DNA of 64,000 nucleotides from Porites lobata (GCA_942486035.1 CALNXK010000002.1:5335001-5399000), one strand, 5' to 3'. Counted from the first letter of the stretch, positions 1 through 12,801 are shown. Program-made: numbers and translations. The notes: generated from the sequence alone by a model not told the origin.

Positions 1-1217
1 AATGGCTGCACTCTTAGTTTTTACGTTGACTGCTTTGGAGATTAGCTTTCAAAAGAAAAGAAAAACTGTTTGATCGAAGAGGTCTATTTTGGCTGTATAA
101 CGTTATACAAAAATCCACCTAGACATATACTCCACCATTGCAATTAACAGAAATCTGCTTTAAAAAAGGATACATCTTATAAGCTAATAATTAAGTAACG
201 GCTTTCATTTTTTAGATTTACAGCCTTACAACTAAGTTTTTTTGTTATTTTAAAGCTAACGGTTTAATTTATTATTTTCTTAGCCCCCTGCTACTTTGCT
301 GTTCCTTGTGTGGAGCATGGTCTTCCTGTGCAATAGCCAACTGTGTTTGATATTTATCCTTTTCGAAAAACGAAAAACATCTTTTTATCACCGAAAACTA
401 GGTAGCAGTTTTCCTTTTTTTAAAGTTTTCTGCAAAAGTAACGAAGATATTTTGTGCATTTTTCGTTTGAAGGTATAATATCACCTGCCGTGGGTGCCCT
501 GTGTTAAAAGCTCAAAATGTTTAACGCTTAATTTTGCCATGTTTCACTGAACGAATTTTGGCGGATTTTTAGTATGTTGCTAGATAGTCCATCCTTACTT
601 AAACAGCGTTCAAAACAACTCTGTTGCAATTAGTTTGATATCAAGCCTCTAAAATGCCTAGATTGACTAGTCAAGAGTATTAATTGCGGAAATGTAATGA
701 TGGCAATGGCGTCACCGTGTTGTCGTGGATACGTCGATCTCGAACGAATAAATTTTTTGGCAACTCTAAGCCATACCATACAAATAGCTATAATTTTATT
801 TCCTGCGTTTTTAGGCATCTTCGCATTTCGCGTTCAAAGACAGTATGTATTGTTGCTGACAAACGGGATCCAGTCACCTTAAGGATATTCTCAGCCTCCA
901 GCCTTGGGTGTCTCGATGCGCTCGCAGTACTCCCCACCAGACGGCTGGACGCACTGGCTTAGTTTTATGTCCATGACGTCATGATATTTACTGAGAAATT
1001 TATGCAGGACGATTTTTCCGCATGTGCGCGAACCATCTCCGGTAGAAAGTTTTTTTTTTCGCGTAACAAGATTTAAAGTGTTCTCTTAGAAGACGCACAT
1101 AGAAAAAACACTCAGTTTTCAGCAAGGAAAATTGACTTCAATGACTTCGAACTTGTTTTCTCCAGGGCAGAGGGCTTGTTCTGTTTTGAAATGCAACCAA
1201 GACAACGAAGGTTTTTA
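1..1217. other. Intergenic, no gene seen
   Basis: Only short chance reading frames without family motifs. Bases about 890-955 match, in opposite orientation, bases about 6980-7035 (shared core TACTCCCCACCAGAC), so this is part of a dispersed repeat. Confidence 0.6.
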
Positions 1218-2198
1218 CAGTGCGACCACAGGAACCGAGGCCACCCAGACAAAAAATGGGACAAATTTTGAAATTAGCCAATAACAAGTCGAGATCTAAA
1301 CAATGAAATTGCGCATAATGTTTGTACTCACAGCCAGTTCAAAATACGTTGCAAACCAGTTTTCTAAAGGTTATAAATGAGGAAACATGACGTTTGCGCA
1401 AATCAAGCTGAAAAATGTCTTGACAACATTTGAGTTGTCCGGAATCAAAGCCAGCAGTAAAGAAATTTTGAACAATCCGAACTATAATTAAAAGGACGAC
1501 GACCGCTCACCAAAGATCGTTTTTATTATTGGAAGAAAGGTCCGTCAATCATCTTAGCGGACCTCCTAGGAAACAGATGTTCACTTAAACGAGATCAAAA
1601 GGTCATGGTTTGTGACCGGTGAATTTCGATTCGTTTTGCTTGTTTCTGTGTTCACTGGGTTCTTTGCTCAGTTTGGGGCAATCATCGTCTAATTTGTGTC
1701 GCCGGATTTTTTTGTGATCTTTCTTTAATATTTTTGTCACTGTCAAGAATAAAGCAATGTCTGCCTCCTTCTCTCGACAATAATTCCACTAACCAGGGCG
1801 ATTTCCTTCGCTATTTTTGAGCAGTCTAGAGTCATTCTCCCGCTCAGTTTTGTTTTTGCAGGCTAAGCTGGGCGAGTGCGTTGCATTGTTTTTGCATTAA
1901 CCTGCCCCAAATCTTTGCAATATTTACTCGGCGCTGCCCGGCGTTTGCCGTGAAATGAGCGGCCGTCGCCTTAAGTTCGGATTGTTCAAAATTTCTTTAC
2001 TGCTGGCATTGATTTGGATTCCGGCCAACCCAGACGATGCTAAACATTCATCAGCTTGATTTAGTTATACACAAAAGTCACGATTATTTTGAATTGGCTC
2101 TGAACACATTTATGCGCAATTTCATTGTTTAGATCTCGACTTGTGATTGGCTTATTTCAAAATTTGTCTGGGTGGCCTTGGTTCGTGTGGTCGCACTA
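1218..2198. mobile_element. Non-autonomous DNA transposon with long TIRs and TA target site
   Basis: The left arm (about 1218-1483) and the right arm (about 1974-2198) are inverted copies of each other. The outer ends read CAGTGCGACCACA and, reverse-complemented, TAGTGCGACCACA. Both ends are flanked by TA (1216-1217 and 2199-2200), as in Tc1/mariner-type insertions. The interior of about 490 bp has no transposase-like frame. The arms have many mismatches, so this is an old copy. Superfamily assignment rests on the TA site and the CAGT-like end only. Confidence 0.7.
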
Positions 2199-2381
2199 TA
2201 AACAATTTTCATGTACATTTTGCACATCATGGCCAAGGAAATTACGCTTTTGAAAGGAAATTTGTGTATTATTTTGGAATTTGTGTATTACTCGAGCTTG
2301 CAACAACAACCTTTATTTGTACTCACTGTTGCTCAAAAATAAATTACGAAAATGAATATATTAAAATAAAAAATTAGAGCA

Positions 2382-2428
2382 CTGGCTGCCTGGAATAACC
2401 ATAGGGGCTAGCGGAGCCAGGCAGCCAG
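2382..2428. repeat. Short perfect hairpin
   Basis: CTGGCTGCCTGG (2382-2393) is followed by its exact reverse complement CCAGGCAGCCAG (2417-2428). It is a 12-bp stem with a loop of about 23 bases, probably the ends of a tiny repeat relic. Confidence 0.6.
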
Positions 2429-4034
2429 CTTACATTAGCGTTAAATAACAACTAGGAATAGTTGACACTACAGCTGCCCCCGTTCTGTATAATTGTCGGT
2501 CAATAGTATTCTTGCTTGTTGTGTAGCTCTTGCAAATACACCGATTCATAATGAAGACTTTCACACATATTCCATACAATCGATGGTTTTCACGGTGACG
2601 TCATCAGATTGCAAAGTCAAAAAAGCGAGGTTTTACGAACTCTTATTTACACTAGGTTGAAGATTAATAGGAAATAAATCTTTGTACAAGTTTCCAGCCC
2701 CGAAGCATGTTTCATTTCGAAAATACAGCAGTTTGAACTTCGGAGTTTTCACAGTGCGTGACACCAAAATAGGAATGCTATCTCCTTGAAAAAGTCTCTC
2801 CGCTTGATTTTCAGCAGTTTAACAATTTCAAGTATTAGAAGATATGTTTATGCGCAAGTATGCTAGTTCTCAAGTGAAAAGGAGGAGCTTTATAGAAAAA
2901 GTGAACTCCAGATGTTTTTGTTGATTTCCGACGGCCATATTGCTGGACAGTTTCTGTCCACCAATATGGCGTCTCCATACAAAGCTCTACAAAGGTGCGT
3001 GAAATGTTTCGGCAACTAACTCAGAAACTGTGGGCCACAAAGACCTGAGATTTGGAAAAATTGTTTATATATTAGTCTTTTATAACATTTCACTTTCTTG
3101 GCTTCTTCCACTGGACGGTTTCAAATGTTTTTTTTTTGTGCCGTGTTTATTGCGTGACAGTGAAAACTAAGAATAGGTGAGATAAACACAGGAAACGCAA
3201 GGTTCCATGCACAGTTTCAGCTCGATTAATTTACACAGCTTTGATCAAAACATTCTCAGTTTCGAGAATAGTTTATTCTTAACCATATGTAAGAAAAGAT
3301 TTAATTAGAAGTTGAATTTTTCGCTATTTCTCTTTTACTTTTTACATTCAGTTCATTTTATTTGCCGGAAAGTAAGCATTAGAAATTAAAAGGACGTTTG
3401 GTCGATTCACGCTCGCGCATTCTAGTCTTATTTGAAACTTTATAAGGGAAGGACATCTGTGAGCAGGGAATAAGTCAGCACAGAATTTGATTGTCGGCGA
3501 ATTTCTGTAATCGTCCATCGTTCTGCTAGTGATGAGCTAGCCGTTGTTCACTCGTCTTGCTTGCTTGGGGCTGAGTCTTATTCCGGTCAAAGAGAGAGAA
3601 AGAGTGTCTGGCAAGGTTTCCAATATAAATCAGAGATTTGTGAACTCCTGTCTGGCAAACTCTCCAAGTGTTTCTATATACACAGTTAAACGCACCTTAT
3701 AACCTCATCTGGGCTGAACGAGTGTCTTTTGGTCTTTCAAAACAACTGCTCAACAGAATGTCACTGCGTAACACAAAAGAGTATCGACGGTATGACTGCA
3801 GAATAAATGTCACAAAATCTACCTGAGCGGTCCCTTCGGGATTTTCTGTCTTTACGTCATCCTAACCATTTCGTACTTGCGGGCGCAAACAATAGAAACG
3901 TCATCATTACCTACCGATTCCTCGCAGCCCCTGTTCAAGCAAATCGAGATTTTTTCTATATTGACTCTATGACTGTATATTTCAGCTGTAAGTACTTTCC
4001 TTAATATACGCGCGAGTTACTAGAGTGCCTCCTC
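2429..4034. other. Intergenic, no gene seen
   Basis: No supported coding exon or RNA gene. A TATAAA-like stretch and short frames occur but without any coding context. Confidence 0.5.
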
Positions 4035-4061
4035 GGGATTTCGCCTTCTGGGCGAAATCCC
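4035..4061. repeat. Perfect hairpin in a dispersed repeat
   Basis: GGGATTTCGCC, a 5-base loop, then GGCGAAATCCC. It is followed by sequence (CACCGAAGTGGAGGTGGC) of the kind I remember from dispersed coral repeats. At 4178 the string GTAATGACCGAACGG occurs, which is also the left end of the repeat at 12802. Confidence 0.55.
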
Positions 4062-5158
4062 TGCGGGGGTCATTATTCACCGAAGTGGAGGTGGCTAGTC
4101 GTGGTAAGGAGATAATTGAGCACACAAATTATGATTTTTAACTCAAATATTGTTGCTAACGATTACAATTTTGGCGCGTAATGACCGAACGGCCACGGTC
4201 GTCGCTTTTTCTTTCCGACGAATAAAACTTTTGAAGGCATTTGTCTAGCTCTTGCGGGGAAATTTCTTCAAAAGGAGTTGTGAATTCTTTTTGTATTTAA
4301 AATCATTCTGTAAAAAAAGATTATTAAATTTAGCTTTAAGCTTATTTATGAACAAGTCAAATAAATAAAGTAACGCAAGACTTAAGCTTAATTTGCATTT
4401 GTAAACGAAAAACTTTTTCACCGGTTTTATCGATAAATTCGAGTCAAAAAGACAAAGCTCTACCTGTTAAAACTTCCAAACCGAACTTCGTCACGTTCTT
4501 CGTGTATTTCGGGAACAGCTTGCTTGATTAGTTGTGAAATTTCTTTGTTTGTTACGGCAGCAAACCGGGAAGGCATTTTGCTCGCAACTTACGTGAGTTT
4601 GGAGTCGCTCGCTCGGAGGAACTGAATCAGTGAATAGTGCAGGATATTCACTGATTGAGTAGACAATCAGAGCGCGCGAAAAACACTATCCACTGTTTTA
4701 GTATATACTAAAAAGAATTATTATTCATTCAAAATATTTCCCTAATTCTGATTGGCTAAAAGCACACGCATAATTCACCATAACCAGTTACTGATGACCA
4801 AATTTGGAAGAATTTTGTGTTTAAAGAGGAAATGACGTCAAAAATGCAGCCTGCTACAGGTTAAGGCACCGTTACCGAGAAGACCTGGGGACGAGGTTGA
4901 GTTGTTTTGGTTGCGAAAACAAAAAACGGCGGACACTTCAAGAGTAAGAACTGCTGCTGGAACTAGGCGAAAAAATAGCTAAAAACAAAGCAAAAACAGC
5001 AAGAAGACAACTCGGAGGGAGACATCTGCTATTTGTGGAATATTTGCGAAGCTGGACAAACCTAAACGTACACTATCGAAGATGAACTTAACATCGATCC
5101 AGGTAAGCATGTTTCAGCCATGTTTTTAAACTAGGAATTACTTTGAATGAATATTAAA

Positions 5159-5293
5159 GCAATTAATGAATTCGTCTATTGTAGGATATGAAGAATTTAG
5201 CAGATCTCGGTGGGTGTTATCCACCTCGGCCGATAACACCCTCCTCGATCTGCTTAATTCTTCTTATCCTACTCAGCCTCATTCATTAATTGC
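5159..5293. repeat. Foldback repeat
   Basis: A near-perfect palindrome. The left arm runs from GCAATTAATGAAT at 5159 through GGGTGTTATCCACC. The right arm returns through GATAACACCC to ATTCATTAATTGC at 5293. Arms of about 65 bp meet around 5222-5230. It is probably one end of a dispersed element extending left from about 4700. No coding capacity. Confidence 0.7.
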
Positions 5294-7045
5294 TAAATAA
5301 ATTACAGCGTAGCAGCAATAGTCGTAATCTGCAAGCCTTTTTATTTTCTTCGTATTTAGTCCTCAAAAGGGGGTTATGTCCCAGGCGTTGCTAGCGGAGA
5401 CCCTGAAAACTGGGGATAAGAATCGCGACGACTTTCATTGTATGCAAATGAGACTCGTGGTGAGCCTGTGGTCCATTTTCAGCTATGATTGAAATGTCAC
5501 GCCACGTTGATCATCTTTTGGCTTTTAGGCAATGACGTAATTTTTCCCGAATCGAGGCCCTTGATTTTCTTGTATTTATACACGCGTATTCGATCAACTC
5601 AGAAACAAATCGCCGAATACGATATAAAAAGTAAATACACTGAAGAATACTCGACTGTCGATAAAGTAGGACGTGAAAATATTATGGCGTTACGTTTATC
5701 AGAATATTTGACGCAATTGCCAGAACTTACCTTGCGAACAGAGGTTTCTCTCTTACATTGCTTTTAGCGTAAGTTGTTCGCGTCTCTTTTCAGTCGTGTA
5801 GTTGGTTTGTTTTGTACGCCCCTGGTTTCTCCTTTTTCGTTTGTCGTATAATTATTTTTCATTTTGTTTTTGTTTTTTTAATCATATTTTCCAAGTTGGC
5901 TTGTTTACCTTCACATTTAGCACGAAGTAATTGGGGACAGTAATTTTTACGTCTCCTACTGGAGACGGGACCGCTATTTTAAGTGGTCATCCGAACCGAT
6001 TCTTACTGCTGGCCCTTTACAGCTCGCGAGGTTTTCGCGATAAACTCATTTCTAATAATGATTATATAACATTGGCTCATTCTTCCACTCTGCATGCATT
6101 ACCTATCGAGATATGAAGCACTTGGAACGGTTAAGACGCACTTAAATCAAGTCACAAGACGAGTTCCTGCTTGAGTTTGTGACGTTGAGGGTGGCGCAGT
6201 TTGTTCTAAAAATAGCACATTTGGCTATTTCGATGGAACCGCGGGGACCCCGCGCTTGCGGTTTCCCACCCCGATTATGGCTCCTGATTACACGCATCAA
6301 ATCCTAGAATTTTCAGCTTAAACAATTTTTACTTTCGGGCTCTTTTTTGGGGCAGTTTTCGATACGCAGATATTCAATATATGTTACTCCTTATTCTAAA
6401 TTAGTGACAAGTTAATTTTTAAAGCTTTTCTGACTTCTAAGTTTACTGCGCAAATGGCAGTACGGTAGTAGAAGTACCATTTTATGAAGTGAATCCGACT
6501 TTGAGGAGTCGCGCGAATTGAGATGAACAAAATTTTGAAAATTTATTTACATCATTGGCCTTCACCGAGGTAAGCTGCCTTTATACCTTTGCTGTTAAGA
6601 TAATTTACTTGGCCTTTCTTAAGTGAAACAAGTGGAAAGACGACTATCATAATAGACTTTTCAGTTTGGTTGCCTTTCACATAATCCATTACTATGGGAA
6701 AAGATTGAAAAATTAAGGATTTTATTGAAATCGTTAGTAGAATAAAAAAATTATCTTGACCCTGAATAAGCTCCTTCAAAGCCAGACTTTGTTTTTCCCT
6801 ATAATTATTAGGAACGAATACTTCTCAGGGCCCAAGCAAAAATTTTCAATCTTGCATTGCGCGCCCTATTTGTTTGTATTAGAGTAGTTTCACACTAATA
6901 ATTTATGCAATTGTTAAAATTGACCAATCAGAAGCCAGCTCGCAGAATTTTGCGGGCTGGCTTCTGATTGGCCCGTGCGCCCAGCTGTCTGGTGGGGAGT
7001 ACCTCGGGTGCATCGAAGCTTTCACGGCTGGAGATTGAACCTTCC
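5294..7045. other. Intergenic, no gene seen
   Basis: Several chance frames of 60-90 codons without recognisable motifs. 6920-6970 is a small inverted repeat around GAAGCCAGC/GCTGGCTTC. Confidence 0.5.
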
Positions 7046-7049
7046 TTAA

Positions 7050-7778
7050 AGGGACACAGTCAGCTGATGCACATACGCATTAAATACAACTTCTTAGCTG
7101 ATTTGCATGTCACAAGACGCGCGTGAAACAAAAGCGTATCTGGAATACTCTAAACACACCATGTAGAGTTGAACTAGTTACAAGCCGAAATCGTGATTAT
7201 AGGCCCTAAGCCACATCAGAGCACTCATTTTTTATATACCATTGAGAATTCACCGATGGATTTTTCCAGGGAAGCCAAACATCGACGAATACTTTCGAAT
7301 TCGAACGTCAGTAGAGGTGAGAAATTGCACGAAGTCTGAGTGATTGTACTGTGTGGAAGGTTCACGGTCGAGAACGCTTGATTTTCCAAATATATGTAAC
7401 CTTTTGCATCCATTTTCCAAATATATATAACGATTATTTGCTCGTCAATGTTACTGATTCATTTCTCTTGTTATTTTGGTAAAAGAAGGCGATTTCTCCC
7501 GCCCGGCGCCTACGCGTTTCTCACCGCTTCTGTTCATGTTCCTTTGAATACTGTTTTTAACCAAATATGATAAAATAATGTCATAGGATGAGTAAAAGTT
7601 TGCTCAAAAAGAGATTTTCAGTAAAAAGATCGAGGATCGAATGAAACACTAGGTAGGATTGAAGCGGATTTCTAGATGTATCGGACGCGTAGATTTGATT
7701 TCGGGTTGAGGTAAACGCTTTTCAAACTGGGAAAAGTATTGCCCAGGCCAGCACGGTCCCATGGCTGACTGTGTCCCT
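7050..7778. mobile_element. TTAA-flanked MITE-like element
   Basis: The left end AGGGACACAGTCAGC (7050-7064) and the right end GCTGACTGTGTCCCT (7764-7778) are perfect inverted repeats. Each is bordered by TTAA (7046-7049 and 7779-7782). TTAA duplication is typical of piggyBac and Kolobok-type elements. The 729-bp body carries no transposase-like frame, so it is non-autonomous. The short TIRs separate it from the longer-TIR element at 1218. Confidence 0.75.
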
Positions 7779-8003
7779 TTAAAGACCGAGCGCCTTAAAA
7801 ACTATGCCCATTGGACCTCTATATTCAAACAATTGTGTGGTGCACTCCTTTATACTTACATGCCAATCTCCATTTTGAGTCACTTTTCGTGAATCACAGC
7901 CGGTGTATATAAATCAATTTACGTCAGCTGAAATTAAACGCAACAAAAGACAATTATTATGGCATTTTCACCTTAGGGAGTACAGGCCGTAAGTCAAGGG
8001 CAG

Positions 8004-8083
8004 GTAGATGGGTAGGGTAGGGTAGGGTTGGTAGTTAGGTAGGTAGGAAGGACAGATAGGTAGGTATTAGGTATTTAAGTAGG
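8004..8083 (+). repeat. TAGG-rich microsatellite
   Basis: Imperfect iterations of GGTAG/TAGG, including GGGTAGGGTAGGGT and a run of TAGGTAGG units, with scattered substitutions. Confidence 0.85.
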
Positions 8084-9987
8084 TAGCAAACAAAAACCAA
8101 ATTCATTGAATGCAAGCTAAGACTGGCAATACGACAAAGGGGCTGACTTATTTGAGACTAATATTTCAACAAACAAAATTTGCCTTCCCCAGGGCCAGAA
8201 CAACACTAAAAGAAAATACTATAACGGCTCCAAAAATTTGAATTGAAATTTACATAAGACGTTGCTGATAAACTAAAAATGAGAACAATAGAAAGAATGA
8301 TATATAGGTAAATAATTATACAATAAACTTAAAATTGACTGATTGATTGACTAACGTAAAATTGATTTCAATAAGCACATTATTCAAAAAAAAAAATGGC
8401 GTCAAATTTTGATATTCTTTTATCTTTCTTTTGAATTTTGTAGGTGCAATCGAGGCAAAGAGAACTGATTAACATAAGTATTAAGGAAAAGTAGTACTGC
8501 CACTGTCTGGTAATAAGGTGCATTACTCCTAGAAAGATATCGAGGAATTCTTTGTTATTAGACACTGGGTTAAGTTGGTCCCGTATAGTTTGTTTTCGGT
8601 TGCCCTCCGTCGGGGGAGGGGGGGTGTTTTTGGTATGTATATTTTCTGGAACTACGCACTCTTACGGTTATTTTCTTGTTCCATCATTGTGCGTGGATGG
8701 AGTGACAAATGTTTGGCAGTTTCTTGAAACAGTCGAGCTGGACTCTTTTTTACCTGATCTTTCATTTACATTTAACGCTCTGTCGAATACGTACATACAT
8801 ACATGTTTTATTTATTTGGAGTCTTGTACAATAAACAGTATGTCAACTATTTCCAAATAACTAAAATTACAAACATTTGACCGTCCCAACTGTCGACCAA
8901 GAGGGAAAGGGGAGGGGGTGATTTGTCCAATAAGGCCAATGCCTGCGTGGATGTCCGGAGGGGGATGGGCGCTTTAGGAACTGACAAAGAGTAAAGCAGG
9001 GAAGAATGAAGACAAATTTCGACCAACTTCACCCTATATCGGTACATTTATGGAACTAAAACCCTTAACAAATGTGATGCCTCCATTAGGCTATAAGGTA
9101 ATGTCAAATTATACGACTTACCAGATGTGGCTACTTCAGCAGCTGAGATTTTTGTAAAGTCTTCTCAGTGTAGCAGGATGTCTTCCCTACTAGCAGAATT
9201 AATCGAAAAGGAGAATCTGCCAGCAGGGAACAGTGTATCACAAACTATAAGTCCCCGTCTAGGATCTAGATCTTGAAATTGCCCTGTGGGTGAGTTAAAG
9301 AACAGGTTGACTTGGTGAGTTTTAAGGCAAAAAAGTGCTTTCGGTCCCAACCAAGATCGCCAGGAAAGTAGCACTAAAATACAGTATACGGTAACTTCAC
9401 TTCCGGAAACCTTTTTAATTTTCAAAAACATTGGCTTGATGGGAAATGGAGAGGCCATGGGATTGTCGGTAATAAACGAAGAAACATGCTTGTTTTTTAA
9501 ATTAATATTGGCTAAAATCCTCCGGAACGAGTGGATCACAATTCACTGGTATCTGGCCGCACGTTACATGTTTCATTATGTCCTCATCAATGAAAACACT
9601 ACAACACCCATCTCAATGGGATCAAAGAATAAACTACTCAATACACGAACACAAACTCTAACCCAAGTAGCTGACGGGATTAGCGAGCTCAAGCTGTTTG
9701 GTGAGAGGATTGGGAGGGATTTTCCCTCGCGGCTTCGTCCCAGTCGTTTCGGGTGGCAGCTCCGCCTCTAAGAAGGTACCCCAATCCCGCTAGCTACGCA
9801 GGCTATACGAACTCAGCCCATACAATTTGTTTCTGTTTTGCTGCGATATTCTGTCGCCAAACGAAAAAATTACGTTTCTAGTAAGACAAAATAAAGACTG
9901 CATAATAAGTAGAATAGCTGCCAGTACTTACCAAAACACCGTCTATTCTGTATGTAAACCCCGACTTAAACGTGTCCTTAATATACT
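8084..9987. other. Intergenic, no gene seen
   Basis: Overlapping frames of 100-124 codons on both strands (8552-8860, 9165-9539, 9436-9771) have no domain, no clear exon boundaries and mutually exclusive positions. I regard them as chance. 9680-9800 looks like part of a dispersed repeat with GGGATTAGCGAGC and AATCCCGCTAGC as inverted ends. Confidence 0.5.
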
Positions 9988-10341
9988 AAGATACCGAAAG
10001 CCTTTCTAAGTTATCATAGGACTATTTCTTGACATCGAGCAGCCTATTTTAAACTTTTTTAGTTTCACCTATTTAGTGATGATTCAAATAGAAAGGGAAA
10101 CAAAAATAAAATGGAAACTACATAAAACGATATTCCGTGGTAAATCTATTTTTGAACAAAGGATAAGATACTGAAAGCCTTTCTACGTTATCATAGGGCT
10201 ATTTCTTGACAGTGAGAAGCCTATTTTAAACTTCTTCAGTTGCGTCGTTTTAATGATGATTCACATAGAAACATGGACAACAAAAATAAATTGGAAACCA
10301 CATAAAAGGATATACAGTGGTAAATCTATTTTAAAAAAAAA
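9988..10341 (+). repeat. Two-copy 177-bp tandem duplication
   Basis: The segment starting AAGATAC at 9988 is repeated at 10165 with an offset of 177 bp. Shared strings include AAAGCCTTTCTA, ATTTCTTGACA and TGGTAAATCTATTTT. There are scattered substitutions between copies. No reading frame is preserved. Confidence 0.85.
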
Positions 10342-10534
10342 CCGAAGGATAAACTTCATCCAACTAGTGGTCTATTATCAATGCTGTGTACTGATTGGTT
10401 GAGCTACTACTAGGTTATATGTTATAGCCCCCTAGTAGCGAAAAGCGCGGGCTTTTTGGCGACAAAAAAGGATTAAAGTCTAGCTTTAACTAGCTAAATT
10501 TTTTTTATTCTCGTTATTTTTGACCAACTAGTTA

Positions 10535-10545
<11 letters not shown>

Positions 10546-10567
<22 letters not shown>

Positions 10568-10599
10568 GTGGCCTCTGAGTCAATAGCCCATTGACTCAG

Positions 10600-10628
<29 letters not shown>
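10546..10628. repeat. Foldback of a dispersed repeat
   Basis: AACAATTATTCCTC at 10546 pairs with GAGGAATAATTGTT ending at 10628. The centre is a second stem, TCTGAGTCAAT against ATTGACTCAGA. It sits at the right end of a stretch (about 10380-10628) that looks like a complete dispersed element. Confidence 0.75.
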
Positions 10629-10631
<3 letters not shown>

Positions 10632-12351
10632 GAGTTAGTCTGTATAAGAAAAATAGCCGGGGAAAGTAGGAAGTATATTACTGACTAACTGAAGGCAATA
10701 AAACCAGATTCTTGGAAAAATAATTTTGCAGTACTTTTCGTGATAAATTGTTGCTCGTGTTTTTTTTATTTTGCCTAGTTGGGTTTTTCTTTCAAAGCTG
10801 TAATGTGGCCCAAAATGGCAAACAGGTCAAAAAACAACCGAAGGAAAACTGGGGTTTGTAGAATAATTTGTTCTTTTTATGGAAGACTAGAAAACGAAAA
10901 CCCTTTCCAGTAAGTTGGCATTTTTCGTCTTCTCTTTTTGTTTCGCTCGGCTTTCACTTTTACAGGAGTCAATAGTTCAAAACTGGCAACCAAGTCTAAA
11001 GAAAGAAAGGAATCGGATACATGTCATGCAATTTCATACCCGGCCCCACCGTGGTAAATCAAAATGGTGTAGCACCCCCTTCCCCTTGGTTTTTTGTCGT
11101 GTTAGTATAGTATTCGGCTGAAAAAATCAAGGGGAGGTTTTTCAACAAACTCTAACTTAGACTGGATTTATAAGAGACTCAGTAGGCGTCCAAATCTGTA
11201 TGTAAGGTGATTAATATTCAAGTAAATAAATACGATTTTAGTCCTGCCTTAAAGCGTTCTTTACTCTTTCAAAAGAAGACAATGTTTAGATTTTTTTTTA
11301 GGGTTGGTTAAATTTAAAAAAGACTGAGACGCCGGTTTTGTTCTGACCCTTCTAGTGATGTAAATATTATGGGATCCGCTGGCATCTGCTGAGGTTCATA
11401 ACGTCTTTCAATTAGTTCGCCATTTTAGATTTTACTGACAATTAGAATTCACTCAAATGGAAGAGAAAATAAGCTTAAAAAATGTTGTCACCAAACAGTT
11501 TGCTTATTTTGCACGTTTCAAAAAAGTTTTGCATAAGTGTCAAACGTAACCGGACATTTTTGTGAAATTTTGTTAAGTCTCCTGTCTTTATTATGAAGTC
11601 GTATCTTAAACCCTTTTAAAAACGACCAAAGGTGACCAAAATCTACCATCATGTATCTAGGAAAGAAATGATCACCTCGTGAGGAGAAATGGGACTGGAC
11701 TATAAGCGCTTGTGCCTCTTGTCCTCAAAAGAACAATCATTTTCATTACAATGTAAGAATGCTCTTTGTTTTAGTTTTTTGTTCGGCTTTATTTACTACT
11801 TTTAATGGCCACAAAAACAAGCCTAAAATGAATTCGAAAAGCAAAACAGAACAAACAAACATAAAAACAGAAAACAAAAGACGAAAAAAACTAAAGTAAA
11901 GAGGAGTTACTAGTAATACAAATTTACTTTTCATCCAATATGTCGGCTAGTTTGAAAGGCTCCTTTCTGCTTTTTCACCACAATCCCTAAAAGTCTTCTT
12001 AGACATTGTATAACAGCTAAAAAAGTATTTATCGTTTCTTCGGCAGTTCTTAACTTGAAAAGTAAAAAATTATTATCATCACGGAACGGTAACTTGAGAG
12101 CTCTACGTAGTCTAATTTTGGCTTCCTAGTTTGCTGTTGTTGTTGTCGCTATACTCTATTTCATTTTCTGGGCTCTCGCTGGTTTCAGGAGCTGGTAAAA
12201 AAGAAGAATGCAAAAAAAATGCAGTTTTAATATAGAAAATGTATCGTCGTTATTTTCGTTTCGAAAGAAAACAAAAAGAACATTTTTGAAACCACGATGA
12301 TGCGGTCAGTTTCAGATGGTGAATCACTTGCCCAGTCGAAGAGCAGAACAC
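10629..12351. other. Intergenic, no gene seen
   Basis: Only short frames without motifs. Confidence 0.5.
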
Positions 12352-12523
12352 GCAGTTGTGGAAAACCGGAACGGGAAAATCAAAATTGGCCATCGAAATT
12401 GGGAAAAGATTCGGTGGTATAATCCTTAGCGCCGACTCTATGCACATTTTGGCAAAAAAAGCTACCGCTGAAGAACTTTCGGAGTGTCCTCAACACTTGA
12501 TTATTGAAAATAAATATTATTGA
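12352..12523 (+). pseudogene. Broken copy of the 5' coding end of TRIT1
   Basis: From 12365 the + strand reads TGTGKSKLAIEIGKRFGG, then IILSADSM, then about 20 residues matching the ECP(H/Q)HLI region, and then a stop at 12521-12523. This aligns with residues about 19 to 57 of the intact tRNA isopentenyltransferase encoded on the minus strand at 61123-62592. Compared with it, the relic lacks the first glycine-serine of the P-loop, carries a seven-codon deletion just after SADSM, and stops where the gene continues. Within the best 75 bases only about eight positions differ by eye, including synonymous ones, so the copy seems to derive from this gene or a close paralogue. It lies 50 kb away in the opposite orientation. 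No start codon, promoter or later part of the gene is present. The alternative, an exon of a second gene, is unlikely given the deletion in the substrate-binding motif. Confidence 0.85.
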
Positions 12524-12801
12524 AATTCAGCCAGTATAAATAATGACACAATTTTCCCACCCACAAATAGCCTAGGAACTAATCGAGGCGAGGAGAGGAT
12601 TTCAAGGCATCTACATACTACATGGTTCTAGTAGATGGACTAAACAACGATGACGTCACTACAATACAATAAATAGAATAAACTTACACAAAAAAGTAAG
12701 TAAATAATGATTAAATACCACTTGTCTCATATCTCGGCCTTGATGTATTGACCTCGCTATCGCCCCGTCAATACATCCAGACTGAAATCTGAGATTTCCC
12801 T

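Noticed and set aside
684..962. 92-codon frame on the + strand
   Set aside because: Its 3' half is dispersed repeat sequence also found inverted near 7000.
8552..9771. Cluster of 100-124-codon frames on both strands
   Set aside because: Mutually overlapping, no motifs and no splice-site support; the last overlaps a repeat.
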